22,172 nucleotides of DNA from CAYFUG01 sp964346295. Its GTDB lineage: Bacteria; Patescibacteriota; Minisyncoccia; Moranbacterales; DUUL01. This document shows, piece by piece, positions 8,283 to 15,363 of this stretch; within the stretch, counting starts at the first letter, position 1; each line of letters begins with the position of its first letter. The translations under genes and the position numbers were made by a program. The stretch is taken from contig CAYFUG010000018.1 of the NCBI GenBank assembly GCA_964346295.1, forward strand, positions 1 to 22,172, in the 5' to 3' direction. The notes below the pieces were generated by a model. The model was not told the origin of the DNA and made no database searches. It saw only the letters and a program-made list of their open reading frames with translations.

Positions 8283-8311
8283 TTGCCAATTAAGCAAAAC
8301 TTCGTTATTAT
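8283..8311 (+). promoter_or_regulatory. Sigma-70-like promoter for the small membrane protein gene
   Basis: TTGCCA (8283-8288), a 17-bp spacer and TATTAT (8306-8311). The predicted transcript start near 8318 leaves a leader of about 35 nt before the ATG at 8354, with no Shine-Dalgarno sequence. Confidence 0.6.
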
Positions 8312-8353
8312 AGAGGTCAAATTAAACTTGTCAAATTCATTAATATAAATTCA

Positions 8354-8752
8354 ATGCCCAAGAAAACTACTCCCCAAGAAAACCCTAGCACTAAGAAAAC
8401 CAAACCAGCCAGCGACAAAAAAGAGAAAAGGCAATCTTCCGAACAAGGTTTTATGCATCTCTCTTTTTTTAAAGATTATCTTCAAGGCTTTCTCCAGAAT
8501 CTTTTAGAAGGAATCCTAGAGAAAGTAGAAACCTCCGTCAAAGAAAAAGCTGATGAAATCATTGAGCGCATTGCTCGAAAAATCTTTTTGGTCATTCTCC
8601 TTTTAATGGGATTTGTTTTTCTCTTTATGGGAGTAGTAAAACTATTAGATCATCTCTTAAGAGTCCCCGGAGCCGGATTCATCCTTATTGGAAGCCTCTT
8701 TTTACTAGGAGGAATTTTCTTGGCCCTCCGTCATAGCCGAGAAAAAGATTAG
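8354..8752 (+). CDS. Small membrane protein, phage-holin/DUF1469-like topology
   Basis: The product has 132 residues. A highly charged Lys/Pro/Ser-rich start (1-32) is followed by an amphipathic region (about 36-74, FKDYLQGFLQNLLEGILEKV), which probably lies on the membrane, and then two transmembrane helices (about 76-95 and 105-123) joined by a short loop. It ends with a basic tail. This order recalls the putative holin superfamily III / DUF1469 proteins, which are membrane proteins of unknown role despite the name. No endolysin or phage gene is nearby, so a lysis role is unlikely. A good promoter precedes it. The next gene encodes another small Lys-rich membrane protein with a similar MPK start, but they share no clear homology. 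Confidence 0.65.
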   Translation: MPKKTTPQENPSTKKTKPASDKKEKRQSSEQGFMHLSFFKDYLQGFLQNLLEGILEKVETSVKEKADEIIERIARKIFLVILLLMGFVFLFMGVVKLLDHLLRVPGAGFILIGSLFLLGGIFLALRHSREKD

Positions 8753-8847
8753 GTTCACTAATTTCTTCAATGCAACTTAAATGCAACCTACCTAATTAAT
8801 ACCTACTTTAATTATCTTAAACTAAAAAACTAAAACTAACCTCGCTC

Positions 8848-9093
8848 ATGCCAAAAGCTAAAAAAAGTTCCCAAAAAACCAAACAAAATTCTAGTAAAAA
8901 AACTTCTTGTTTTTCTAATAACAAAACTTGTCCTCTCTTAATGGGCTTAGGAAGCTTATTTTTAGCGGCTGGGTCTGCTCTCTTTTTTTGGAAAAAATCT
9001 CATCCCAAATCTTCCCCCGACACCAAAACAAAAAACAAGAAAGCAAGCAAAAAAATCCCTTCTAAAAATTCTCACAAAAGGAAAAAGAAATAG
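8848..9093 (+). CDS. Small Lys-rich single-pass membrane protein, unknown function
   Basis: The product has 81 residues. It has a basic N-terminus (MPKAKKSSQKTKQ), a Cys pair (CFSNNKTC, about 21-28), one membrane helix (about 30-47, LLMGLGSLFLAAGSALFFW) and an extremely basic tail ending RKKK. I recognise no family. About 30 of 81 residues are Lys or Arg, which suggests a cytoplasmic tail that binds nucleic acid or the ribosome, or simply a membrane-bound basic peptide. It lies 95 bp after the preceding small membrane protein gene and probably shares its transcript. Coding is supported by the plausible membrane topology and the start and stop context, but the biased composition lowers certainty. 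Confidence 0.5.
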   Translation: MPKAKKSSQKTKQNSSKKTSCFSNNKTCPLLMGLGSLFLAAGSALFFWKKSHPKSSPDTKTKNKKASKKIPSKNSHKRKKK

Positions 9094-9131
9094 GACCGGT
9101 AGAGATGGAATATTTTCCGCCCTATAACCCT

Positions 9132-9160
9132 TTGACACCCCCGTCAATTTCCCCTAATCT
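9132..9160 (+). promoter_or_regulatory. Possible promoter of the UMP kinase gene
   Basis: A perfect TTGACA (9132-9137) is followed after 17 bp by TAATCT (9155-9160), which matches the -10 consensus only at its key first two and last bases. It lies 37 bp before the ATG. Confidence 0.45.
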
Positions 9161-9196
9161 AACTGAGGCTCAGCCTAAATTCATAAAGCCTTCAAT

Positions 9197-9925
9197 ATGC
9201 CTCAAAATAACACCGGGCTCGAAGACCTTTTTATTATCTCCCTTGGAGGCTCTTTAATTGTCCCAGAAGAAATCGACTGGGATTTTTTAAAACGCTTTCG
9301 AGAGTTGATCATCTCCCAAATCAAACAAGGAAAACGCTTTGTGATAATTACGGGAGGCGGCTACATTGCCCGCGAATATCAGGCCGCGGCCGCTAATATC
9401 TGCCCCCTCACCGACGACGACATGGACTGGCTAGGCATCCACGCCACCCGCATGAATGCTCATCTCATCAAAACTATCTTCCGAGAGTTTTCTCACCCTC
9501 GCATCAACAAAAACCCTCGCACCCGTAACGACTTGACTCTTCATTTTTCCAATGAAGAAAGTATCGTAGTAGCGGCTGGCTGGCGCCCCGGCTGGTCCAC
9601 TGACTATGTGGCTACTATTTTGGCCGAGAGATTCAGCGCCAGCACCGTCATTAATCTTTCTAATGTAAAATTTGTTTACAACAAGGATCCTAAGCTCTTT
9701 GACGATGCTCAAAAAATTAAAAAAATTAACTGGGCTGATTTTAGAAGCATTGTCGGTAACCGCTGGGACCCCGGTCTCAATCTTCCCTTTGATCCGATCG
9801 CCGCTCGTAATGCTCAAGAGCAAGATCTGCGGGTTATCATTGCCGACGGCAAAAATTTAGACAATTTAGAAAAAATCCTCCAAGGAGAAACTAAATTTCA
9901 GGGCACTTTAATTGAAGGGGGTTAA
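9197..9925 (+). CDS. pyrH: UMP kinase, archaeal-type amino acid kinase family
   Basis: The product has 242 residues of the amino acid kinase fold. Visible motifs are the phosphate-binding ISLGGSLIVPEEIDWDFL (12-29), the second glycine-rich loop ITGGGYIAREY (about 49-59), the nucleoside-binding region GIHATRMNAHL (about 81-91), AGWRPGWSTDYVA with the conserved acidic residue, NLSNVKFVYNKDPK (about 155-168) and FDPIAARNAQ. Order and wording match archaeal UMP kinases of the Pyrococcus and Sulfolobus type (GGSVLVPE, TNVDGVYTADP) better than E. coli PyrH. The enzyme phosphorylates UMP to UDP for RNA, DNA and sugar-nucleotide synthesis. No frr or tsf neighbour is present, unlike the common bacterial pyrH locus. 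A promoter candidate lies directly upstream. Assignment to the kinase family is secure, and to UMP kinase quite likely. Confidence 0.85.
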   Translation: MPQNNTGLEDLFIISLGGSLIVPEEIDWDFLKRFRELIISQIKQGKRFVIITGGGYIAREYQAAAANICPLTDDDMDWLGIHATRMNAHLIKTIFREFSHPRINKNPRTRNDLTLHFSNEESIVVAAGWRPGWSTDYVATILAERFSASTVINLSNVKFVYNKDPKLFDDAQKIKKINWADFRSIVGNRWDPGLNLPFDPIAARNAQEQDLRVIIADGKNLDNLEKILQGETKFQGTLIEGG

Positions 9926-9988
9926 GGATTAATTCTAATTTCGAATTTTTAATTTAAAAACAATAACCGAATATTCCCGAATAAATAA

Positions 9989-10501
9989 ATGGATGAGCAC
10001 CTCCAAGAAGTCAAAAAGGCTTACGACCAAACAGTTAAAAATCACAACAAAGGAATCGAAAATGAGAGCCTGCTTCCAAAAAAATTTAGAGACTCTCTGC
10101 GCTATCAGAGCCTAAAATCTTTTCTAGAAACCAATCCCTCTGGATTGGAGGTCTCTACGTTTCAGAAATAGAAAAGACTCCCTTCGAAGACAACTTTTTC
10201 GATATTTGCGCTGTTATTGGAGTACTGGAATATTTTGACATAAATTATATCAGAAAAACCCCAAAGGAGGTCAATCGAGTTTTAAAGCCCAAAGAAAAAT
10301 GTGCTAGATTTTCCCAACTTCGGTCACCCTCTCTGCCAAACCATGCTAGAAATGGAATCTTACCTGGGAAGAAAAAGCCAAAACACTCCTAGCAATGAAG
10401 TTCTTGAAAATGAGCTCCAAAAAATATTCAAGATAAAAAAATTTGATAAACAACTAACGGTCACTTACTTCTACCAAAGCAAGAAACCCCCTGAATTCTA
10501 G
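9989..10501 (+). pseudogene. Decayed class I SAM-dependent methyltransferase
   Basis: The reading frame starts at ATG 9989 (MDEHLQEVKKAYDQTV) and stops at 10169-10171. The similarity continues in another frame over about 10149-10300, reading ...YVSEIEKTPFEDNFFDICAV, then IGVLEYFD and PKEVNRVLKP. It shifts frame again near 10300 to give VLDFPNFGHPLCQTMLEMES, ending at 10501. These pieces match the second half of a methyltransferase (LPFEDNSFD, VLEYFD, EVxRVLKPGG, FPN). The glycine-rich SAM-binding motif I and about 40 residues between FLETNPSG and GGLYVSE are missing. At least two frame changes and one internal deletion make it non-functional. The final TAG overlaps the first base of palindromic element copy 4, which abuts it. 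Confidence 0.75.
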
Positions 10502-10620
10502 GACTTCCAAATTTTAGGAAATTTTTAGGTGCAAGTGAGGCTTGGTGCAAGCCGTACTGATTGGTACGGTGAGTGCCAAACGCAGCTTGCAACACCAAAA
10601 TTTTCAAAATTTGGAAGTCC
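10501..10620. repeat. Palindromic element, copy 4 (best formed)
   Basis: Perfect 15-bp terminal inverted repeats, GGACTTCCAAATTTT (10501-10515) and AAAATTTGGAAGTCC (10606-10620), bound a 120-bp element. Further pairs are AAATTTTTAGGTG / CACCAAAATTTT, TGCAAG / CTTGCA and the central CCGTAC-TGATTG-GTACGG. It begins at the last base of the decayed methyltransferase gene and ends 7 bp before the uppP start codon, so uppP must be translated from just beyond the structure. Confidence 0.9.
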
Positions 10621-10627
10621 CCCACTA

Positions 10628-11605
10628 ATGACAATTCTGCAATCAATAACTCTAGGAATAATCCAAGGCCTGGGCGAATTCCTTCCCATTTCCTCCTCCG
10701 GACATTTAGTACTCACGCCTTGGCTTTTTGGCTGGCAGGACCCCGGCCTAGTTTTTGATGTAGCCCTGCACCTAGGGACTTTTTTAGCCGCCGTCTTCTA
10801 CTTTCGCCACGACTTAGCCATCATCATCCGCCAAGGATTAAAACAATTAGCAAGAAAACCTTCTGCAGCAACCTCTCTTGTAAAAGAAACCGGAACAAAT
10901 AACAAAATCGAGAAAAGAAAAGAGGCTGTAAGTGCCGAAGAGGAAGATAAAGAAGTAAAAGAGAAACAAAGAAGAGAAATAAAAAAAATTGAAGCTTCCG
11001 AAAATAATCAAACTGACAAGAAATACCCCGGAGGAAAAATCCCGAATTATCCTCCGGCTACCCTCTGGTTTTTGGCCTTGGCCACCATCCCCGGAGCCTT
11101 AGCCGGACTCTTGCTGGATGATCAAGCCGAAACTATCTTCCGCAACCCGCTCTTGATTGCTGGAACTCTCTCGATCTTGGGATTGCTCCTTTACTGGGTA
11201 GACAAAGTCGCTCAAAAAAACCAGGGACTGGGAGAAATTAAGTCTTCTCAGGCTCTGATTATCGGCCTGGCTCAGGCCCTAGCTATTGTACCCGGGGTCT
11301 CTCGCTCTGGAGTCACTATCACCGCCGCTCGAGCCTTAAAAATAGACCGGGCTAGCGCCGCCCGTTTTTCTTTCTTGCTCTCCTTACCCATCATTCTAGG
11401 AGCCTCTCTTTTTAAACTAGATGAATTCTTAGAGCAATCTTTTGGACTTACCGAGTGGCTAGGAGTAGCGGCTGCCGCCATCAGTGGATACTTGGCCATC
11501 GCCGGCTTAATCAAGTTTATTCAAAAATCTAGCTATGCAATATTTTTTTGGTACCGCCTCGTCTTAGCAGCTCTAATTGTAATACTTTGGATCGTTCAGG
11601 TATAA
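10628..11605 (+). CDS. uppP: Undecaprenyl-diphosphatase (BacA/UppP) with a charged insert
   Basis: The product has 325 residues from the ATG at 10628, chosen because family homology begins there (MTILQSITLGIIQGLGEFLP). An in-frame GTG at 10529 would lie inside repeat copy 4. UppP is a polytopic membrane enzyme that dephosphorylates undecaprenyl diphosphate, recycling the lipid carrier for peptidoglycan and polysaccharide synthesis. Both catalytic motifs are intact: QGLGEFLPISSSGH (Gln13, Glu17, His26) and PGVSRSGVT, followed by ITAARALKIDRASAARFSF. Typical length is 265-275 residues. The excess comes from an insert of about 60 residues (about 77-140) rich in Lys, Glu and Arg, placed after the helix following FYFRHDLAII and before WFLALATIPGALAG. 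The insert is predicted to be a cytoplasmic, partly coiled-coil loop. Confidence 0.92.
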   Translation: MTILQSITLGIIQGLGEFLPISSSGHLVLTPWLFGWQDPGLVFDVALHLGTFLAAVFYFRHDLAIIIRQGLKQLARKPSAATSLVKETGTNNKIEKRKEAVSAEEEDKEVKEKQRREIKKIEASENNQTDKKYPGGKIPNYPPATLWFLALATIPGALAGLLLDDQAETIFRNPLLIAGTLSILGLLLYWVDKVAQKNQGLGEIKSSQALIIGLAQALAIVPGVSRSGVTITAARALKIDRASAARFSFLLSLPIILGASLFKLDEFLEQSFGLTEWLGVAAAAISGYLAIAGLIKFIQKSSYAIFFWYRLVLAALIVILWIVQV

Positions 11606-12003
11606 CTATCTTTCCAAAATTAAGCAACTGGATTAGCAATTACCCCTTGTCGTTTTTAATATTTCTTATAAAATAAAAAAGTAACCTATTGGAAGCACTG
11701 TTAATTAATATTAAGCTAACTTAAATCCTCTCACTTTTTTGTGACTACCGTTATTGTTAATTCGCAAAGAGTAAAATTTTACCTCCCTTATTAACAACTC
11801 GGTTGATAAATAAAACAAGAGATTGATATGAGATCGAAGAAAAAAACAAGGAGAAATTTGATCTGTTTTAGTGAAATTCCAGTGTCTCGCTTTTCCTTCC
11901 TCAAACAATAGTAACTTTTACGAGGTGCCCCTAGCAAGACCGGTGAAGCAAAAAAATAGTGCGCGAGAACAAACAAAATCATCCTTGAAATACTAAACAA
12001 ACC
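11606..12003 (+). other. 398-bp gap without a recognisable gene
   Basis: A promoter-like pair, TTGTCG (11647-11652), 16 bp, TAAAAT (11669-11674), lies near its start. The rest is AT-rich with a possible 27-codon frame at 11828-11911 (MRSKKKTRRNLICFSEI), which has no support beyond being open. If the promoter serves the next gene, its leader is about 320 nt. I see no convincing riboswitch or terminator. Confidence 0.4.
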
Positions 12004-15000
12004 ATGAAAGAAAAAGACCCTTCCCCCCAAGATTCAGAGCAAACCTCTCTCCGCAGTCCAGAAATGTCCAGCCTGAAAATTTTTAGCTTTCAAGAAGCTC
12101 AAAGGCAGCCGTTTTTGAGCGTTTTTCGTTTCCAAGAAGATTCTTTTAGTGGCCAAGAAGGACTCTTTGGAGTAATCCAGGTCTTTGACTACTCCAACCA
12201 ATCTGCTCATCTACCCAGCTTCTTGGCTCAAGTAATTCGCAAAGAATTCTTTGCCCAACCTGAAAAAAAACTTGAGTCGCGGTTTGAGGACACTCTCAAA
12301 AAAGTTAATCTCACCTTGGCTGACTTGGCTCAAAAAGGCATCACTGCTTGGGTAGGAAATTTCCATGCTGCCTTTGGAGTTATTCAGGATGGTAATCTAA
12401 TCTTTACTCGTTCCGGAGGAGGTCAAATTTTACTGGGGAGAGTTCATCAAATCATTGACCTTTCCAGGGGACTAGAAGCCCCTCTCGATCCTCCTCATCC
12501 TCTCAAAACCTTTACAGATATCTTAGAGGGTCGCCTTCGTGAAGATGAAAAGATTATTTTTGCTACTGATTCAGTTTTAGATTTTTTTCCTCTCCAAAAA
12601 TTAGAAAAAAGTTTCCATTCTCTAGAGAATGAGGAGTTTGATATTCTTTTAAAATCTACTCTGGAAGCTAAAAAAGAAGACTTAGGAGCGGTGATAGTCA
12701 ACCTTAACGACCCCCTTTTGAGACTAACTCGTCTTCAAGAAGTTCAGCGAGCTGCCCAAGAAAAAAATTCCTCACAAACTCAAACTCCCCCAAAAGAAGA
12801 AAAGAGAGAGGAGACAAAGAAAGAGGAGGAAGAAGAAAAGAAAGAAGAAAAGGTTCCCACTGAGCAAAAAACAGAGGCTAGTGGTAAAAAAGAGGGAAAG
12901 GAGAAAGAAAAGGAGAAAGAGCCAGAAGGTAAATCGAAAGAAGAAGGGAAGCCAACTGGAGCTCCTCTTACCGCTGCCCAATTAAAGAATCAACTCCAAA
13001 CAAGCTCCTCAGAAAAACATTCTTCCGAAGAAGAGCAACAGAAGGAAGCAACCGAGAAGGAAGTTGAACCATCGAAAGAAGATCAAGAATCAGAAATCCC
13101 TCTCGAACAATCAACTAAATCAAGTCCAGAACCTTCTCAAACTCCCCCAAAAGAAGAAAAGTTTCCCACTGAGCAAAAAACAGAGGCTAGTGGTAAAAAA
13201 GAGGGAAAGGAGAAAGAAAAGAAGCTCCCCTCTCAAGACTCTCCCAATCAAGAAAGGAGCCAACAAAATCAATCGAAGCTTACTGATTCTAAGTCCCAAA
13301 CTAAAGAAAAAAAACAACCGGAGGAGACTTCTCCCGGGAAAAAGGAGGATCCTCAAAAGCAGCCAAGTGGGGCTTCTTCTCAGAAAAAAACTACCGAAAC
13401 AGTAGAGCAAATCAGGCGCAAAAGTGAACTAGCTCAAGCCAGCGAAAAAGTCACTAGCATCATGGAAACCCTAGAAAAAGAGCGTCGCTCTGACTCTTCT
13501 CCTATTAAAAGAATCCACCCGAAGGATCAACCGAATAAAAACTCTACCAAGGAAAAAGAAGATAATAATCAAGAAGAAAAACAACCGAGAGAACAGCAGG
13601 GATCTGAAGAAAAATCCCCTCCTATTGATATTTATGTCAATGAAAAGATCAACTTCTCTAAGATGCTAACAGAAAAAAGACAGGCTGCCTCTGACGATAG
13701 CCAAGCCAAAAAATTTGCCGACTATGCTCAAACTCAATCTGAGGTGCATGTAAGCAAAGAAGACTTAGACCAGATCGACCAAGATTATCAAAAAAGGCGC
13801 GCTCAATTAGAGAAAAAACTCAACAGCTTCTTCGAATCTCGCCCTGCTTCTTCTGCTTCAGACTCAGAAACAACTGCTACTCAGCCAGAATCACCTGAAC
13901 CCTCTCCCTCTCCCAAGATCACCGTTGATTCCCTTTCCAGTCAAGCTCCCTCTCGAGGACAATATCAACCTCCCTTAGTAGAAAAAACTGACAGCTCCGA
14001 ACGATTTCCCAAGGATCAATCAACTACAATTGATCCCCTTGACTCTTCAGAAGAATTCCAAAAAACTAATTTTCTCCGAAAAATCAAAGGGTTGTTTTCT
14101 TTTTTGATAAACAAAGTCAAGCGCCCTTTTTCAAATTTACCTTCTGCCAAACCCTCTCCAAAAAACCAGCCTCTCCAAAAAGCTGAAATTCCGTCTGAGT
14201 CTATCAAAATTAGCTCGAAGGAAGAAACTTCTGCCACTCCTAAATTTCAAAAATACTTCTCCGCCCTAATAGGATTAGCCCTCATAATAGGAGCAATCTT
14301 TTCTATCTATTTAGTTTTCCAAAAAATTTCTAGTCCCCAAGAGGAAACACCTGCTGCCTCCGAAAGTGAATCCGAGACCGGAGATAAATCCACAACTGAA
14401 ACACCCCCTTCTCCTTCTCCTGAAGAGTCAGTCGAACAAGATCAAGTGGAGATTTCTAGAATTGCTCAAGCGGATGGAAAAATAATTTCCCTCACTGGCC
14501 TTCAACAAGAGTTATTTGCTTTAACAGAAGCTGGAAATTTCTGGAAAATCACCCCTCAAGGCAACCGTGCTCAAAAAATTGACCTCCCCCCTGGAGTCTC
14601 AGATCCTCAGGCAGTGATTACTATGCCTGATCTCACTCGAATTTTTATCATCTCCTCTGATCGAGTAGATTCTTACAGTCCTACCGCTGAAAAATTCTTC
14701 GAAGAAGTAATTAACTTACCAGATAATCTAAAAATTGGAGGCCAAGGAGTCTATTCTTCTTTTTTGTACATCTTTAATCAGACTGACGGGCAAATTTATC
14801 GCTATCCTCGCGAGGGAGTTAGCTTTGGGTTGCCGGTAGAATGGCTAGACGAGCCACTGGGAGAAAATCAAGTGACTGACATGAGCGTGGACGAGTCGAT
14901 TCGATTAATCTACCCTGACGGAAAAATAGAGACTTATGCCAGTCGAACCCTTCAAGAGACTTTCAAATTCTCAATGGAAGATTCCCGACAAGACCCTTCT

Positions 15001-15225
15001 TTGTCTCGTATTGACTCTTATCTAAAAGAAGAAGAGGGCCGAGCTTACATCCTAGATCAAACAAACAGCTTAATTGCCAAAATAGACCTTGCTAACGAAG
15101 AAATTCTAGAGACCTATCCTCATGAAAAACTCTCCCAGGCTGAAGCTATTTGGTCTAACACCGAAAGTAATGATCTCTATTTTACTCAAGATGCCGAGGT
15201 TTTTAGGGTAGAAATGGAGCAATAA
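12004..15225 (+). CDS. PP2C-like head, disordered linker, membrane helix and propeller-like tail (1073 aa)
   Basis: Four parts are visible. Residues about 35-235 look like a PPM/PP2C-type phosphatase domain, with LFGVIQVFDYSNQ in the position of the FGVFDGHGG strand, SGGGQILLGR, PHPLKTFTDI and IIFATDSVLDFF in the position of SDGLWD. The paired metal-binding DG motifs are degraded, so activity is doubtful. Residues about 250-620 are almost pure Lys/Glu/Ser/Pro/Gln linker with internal duplications. About 560-745 holds a moderately ordered segment (INFSKMLTEKRQAAS, DLDQIDQDYQKRRAQLEKKL) and a Ser/Pro-rich part. A single membrane helix is at about 751-772. The C-terminal 270 residues have repeated strand patterns (LFALTEAGNFWKI, IFIISSDRVDSY, LYIFNQTDGQIYRY, AYILDQTNSLIAKID) typical of beta-propellers and should lie outside the cell. 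I suggest a sensor or scaffold; the actual role is unknown. Confidence 0.8.
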   Translation: MKEKDPSPQDSEQTSLRSPEMSSLKIFSFQEAQRQPFLSVFRFQEDSFSGQEGLFGVIQVFDYSNQSAHLPSFLAQVIRKEFFAQPEKKLESRFEDTLKKVNLTLADLAQKGITAWVGNFHAAFGVIQDGNLIFTRSGGGQILLGRVHQIIDLSRGLEAPLDPPHPLKTFTDILEGRLREDEKIIFATDSVLDFFPLQKLEKSFHSLENEEFDILLKSTLEAKKEDLGAVIVNLNDPLLRLTRLQEVQRAAQEKNSSQTQTPPKEEKREETKKEEEEEKKEEKVPTEQKTEASGKKEGKEKEKEKEPEGKSKEEGKPTGAPLTAAQLKNQLQTSSSEKHSSEEEQQKEATEKEVEPSKEDQESEIPLEQSTKSSPEPSQTPPKEEKFPTEQKTEASGKKEGKEKEKKLPSQDSPNQERSQQNQSKLTDSKSQTKEKKQPEETSPGKKEDPQKQPSGASSQKKTTETVEQIRRKSELAQASEKVTSIMETLEKERRSDSSPIKRIHPKDQPNKNSTKEKEDNNQEEKQPREQQGSEEKSPPIDIYVNEKINFSKMLTEKRQAASDDSQAKKFADYAQTQSEVHVSKEDLDQIDQDYQKRRAQLEKKLNSFFESRPASSASDSETTATQPESPEPSPSPKITVDSLSSQAPSRGQYQPPLVEKTDSSERFPKDQSTTIDPLDSSEEFQKTNFLRKIKGLFSFLINKVKRPFSNLPSAKPSPKNQPLQKAEIPSESIKISSKEETSATPKFQKYFSALIGLALIIGAIFSIYLVFQKISSPQEETPAASESESETGDKSTTETPPSPSPEESVEQDQVEISRIAQADGKIISLTGLQQELFALTEAGNFWKITPQGNRAQKIDLPPGVSDPQAVITMPDLTRIFIISSDRVDSYSPTAEKFFEEVINLPDNLKIGGQGVYSSFLYIFNQTDGQIYRYPREGVSFGLPVEWLDEPLGENQVTDMSVDESIRLIYPDGKIETYASRTLQETFKFSMEDSRQDPSLSRIDSYLKEEEGRAYILDQTNSLIAKIDLANEEILETYPHEKLSQAEAIWSNTESNDLYFTQDAEVFRVEMEQ
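12779..13221 (+). repeat. Direct duplications inside the linker of the 1073-aa gene
   Basis: Two blocks are repeated exactly. A 26-bp block starting CTCAAACTCCCCC occurs at 12779-12804 and 13136-13161. A 59-bp block occurs at 12854-12912 and 13163-13221 (encoding PTEQKTEASGKKEGKEKEK). The blocks are 49 bp apart in the first copy and 1 bp apart in the second, so one copy gained or lost 48 bp (16 codons) in frame. The pattern is typical of slippage or unequal exchange in low-complexity DNA. Confidence 0.9.
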
Positions 15226-15261
15226 ATCTTATTGTCACTAACTAAACCTACCATCTATGTC

Positions 15262-15293
15262 ATTCCGGAATTTTTAAACAGAATATCCGGAAT
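15262..15293. repeat. Short ATTCCGGA hairpin
   Basis: ATTCCGGA (15262-15269) pairs with TCCGGAAT (15286-15293) across a 16-nt AT-rich loop, 37 bp after the 1073-aa gene. There is no T-run after the stem. It looks like a small dispersed intergenic palindrome rather than a standard terminator. Confidence 0.6.
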
Positions 15294-15363
15294 CTAGTTC
15301 TATCCACTGAAAAATCCACTGAAACCGAACAACCGAATCACTAAGCCGCTAAAAACTAGGTTC

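Noticed and set aside
8354..8752. Phage lysis module because of the holin-like topology
   Set aside because: No endolysin, structural or integrase gene is near; such two-helix proteins are common in non-phage settings.
11711..12030. Minus-strand frames in the gap before the 1073-aa gene
   Set aside because: AT-rich, overlapping the plus-strand gene start, with no recognisable domains.
12779..13221. CRISPR array
   Set aside because: The repeats are inside a coding linker, only two copies exist, and spacing is irregular.
12772..13410. Open minus-strand frames rich in Phe and Leu
   Set aside because: They are complements of the Lys/Glu-rich linker of the 1073-aa gene; composition alone keeps them open.
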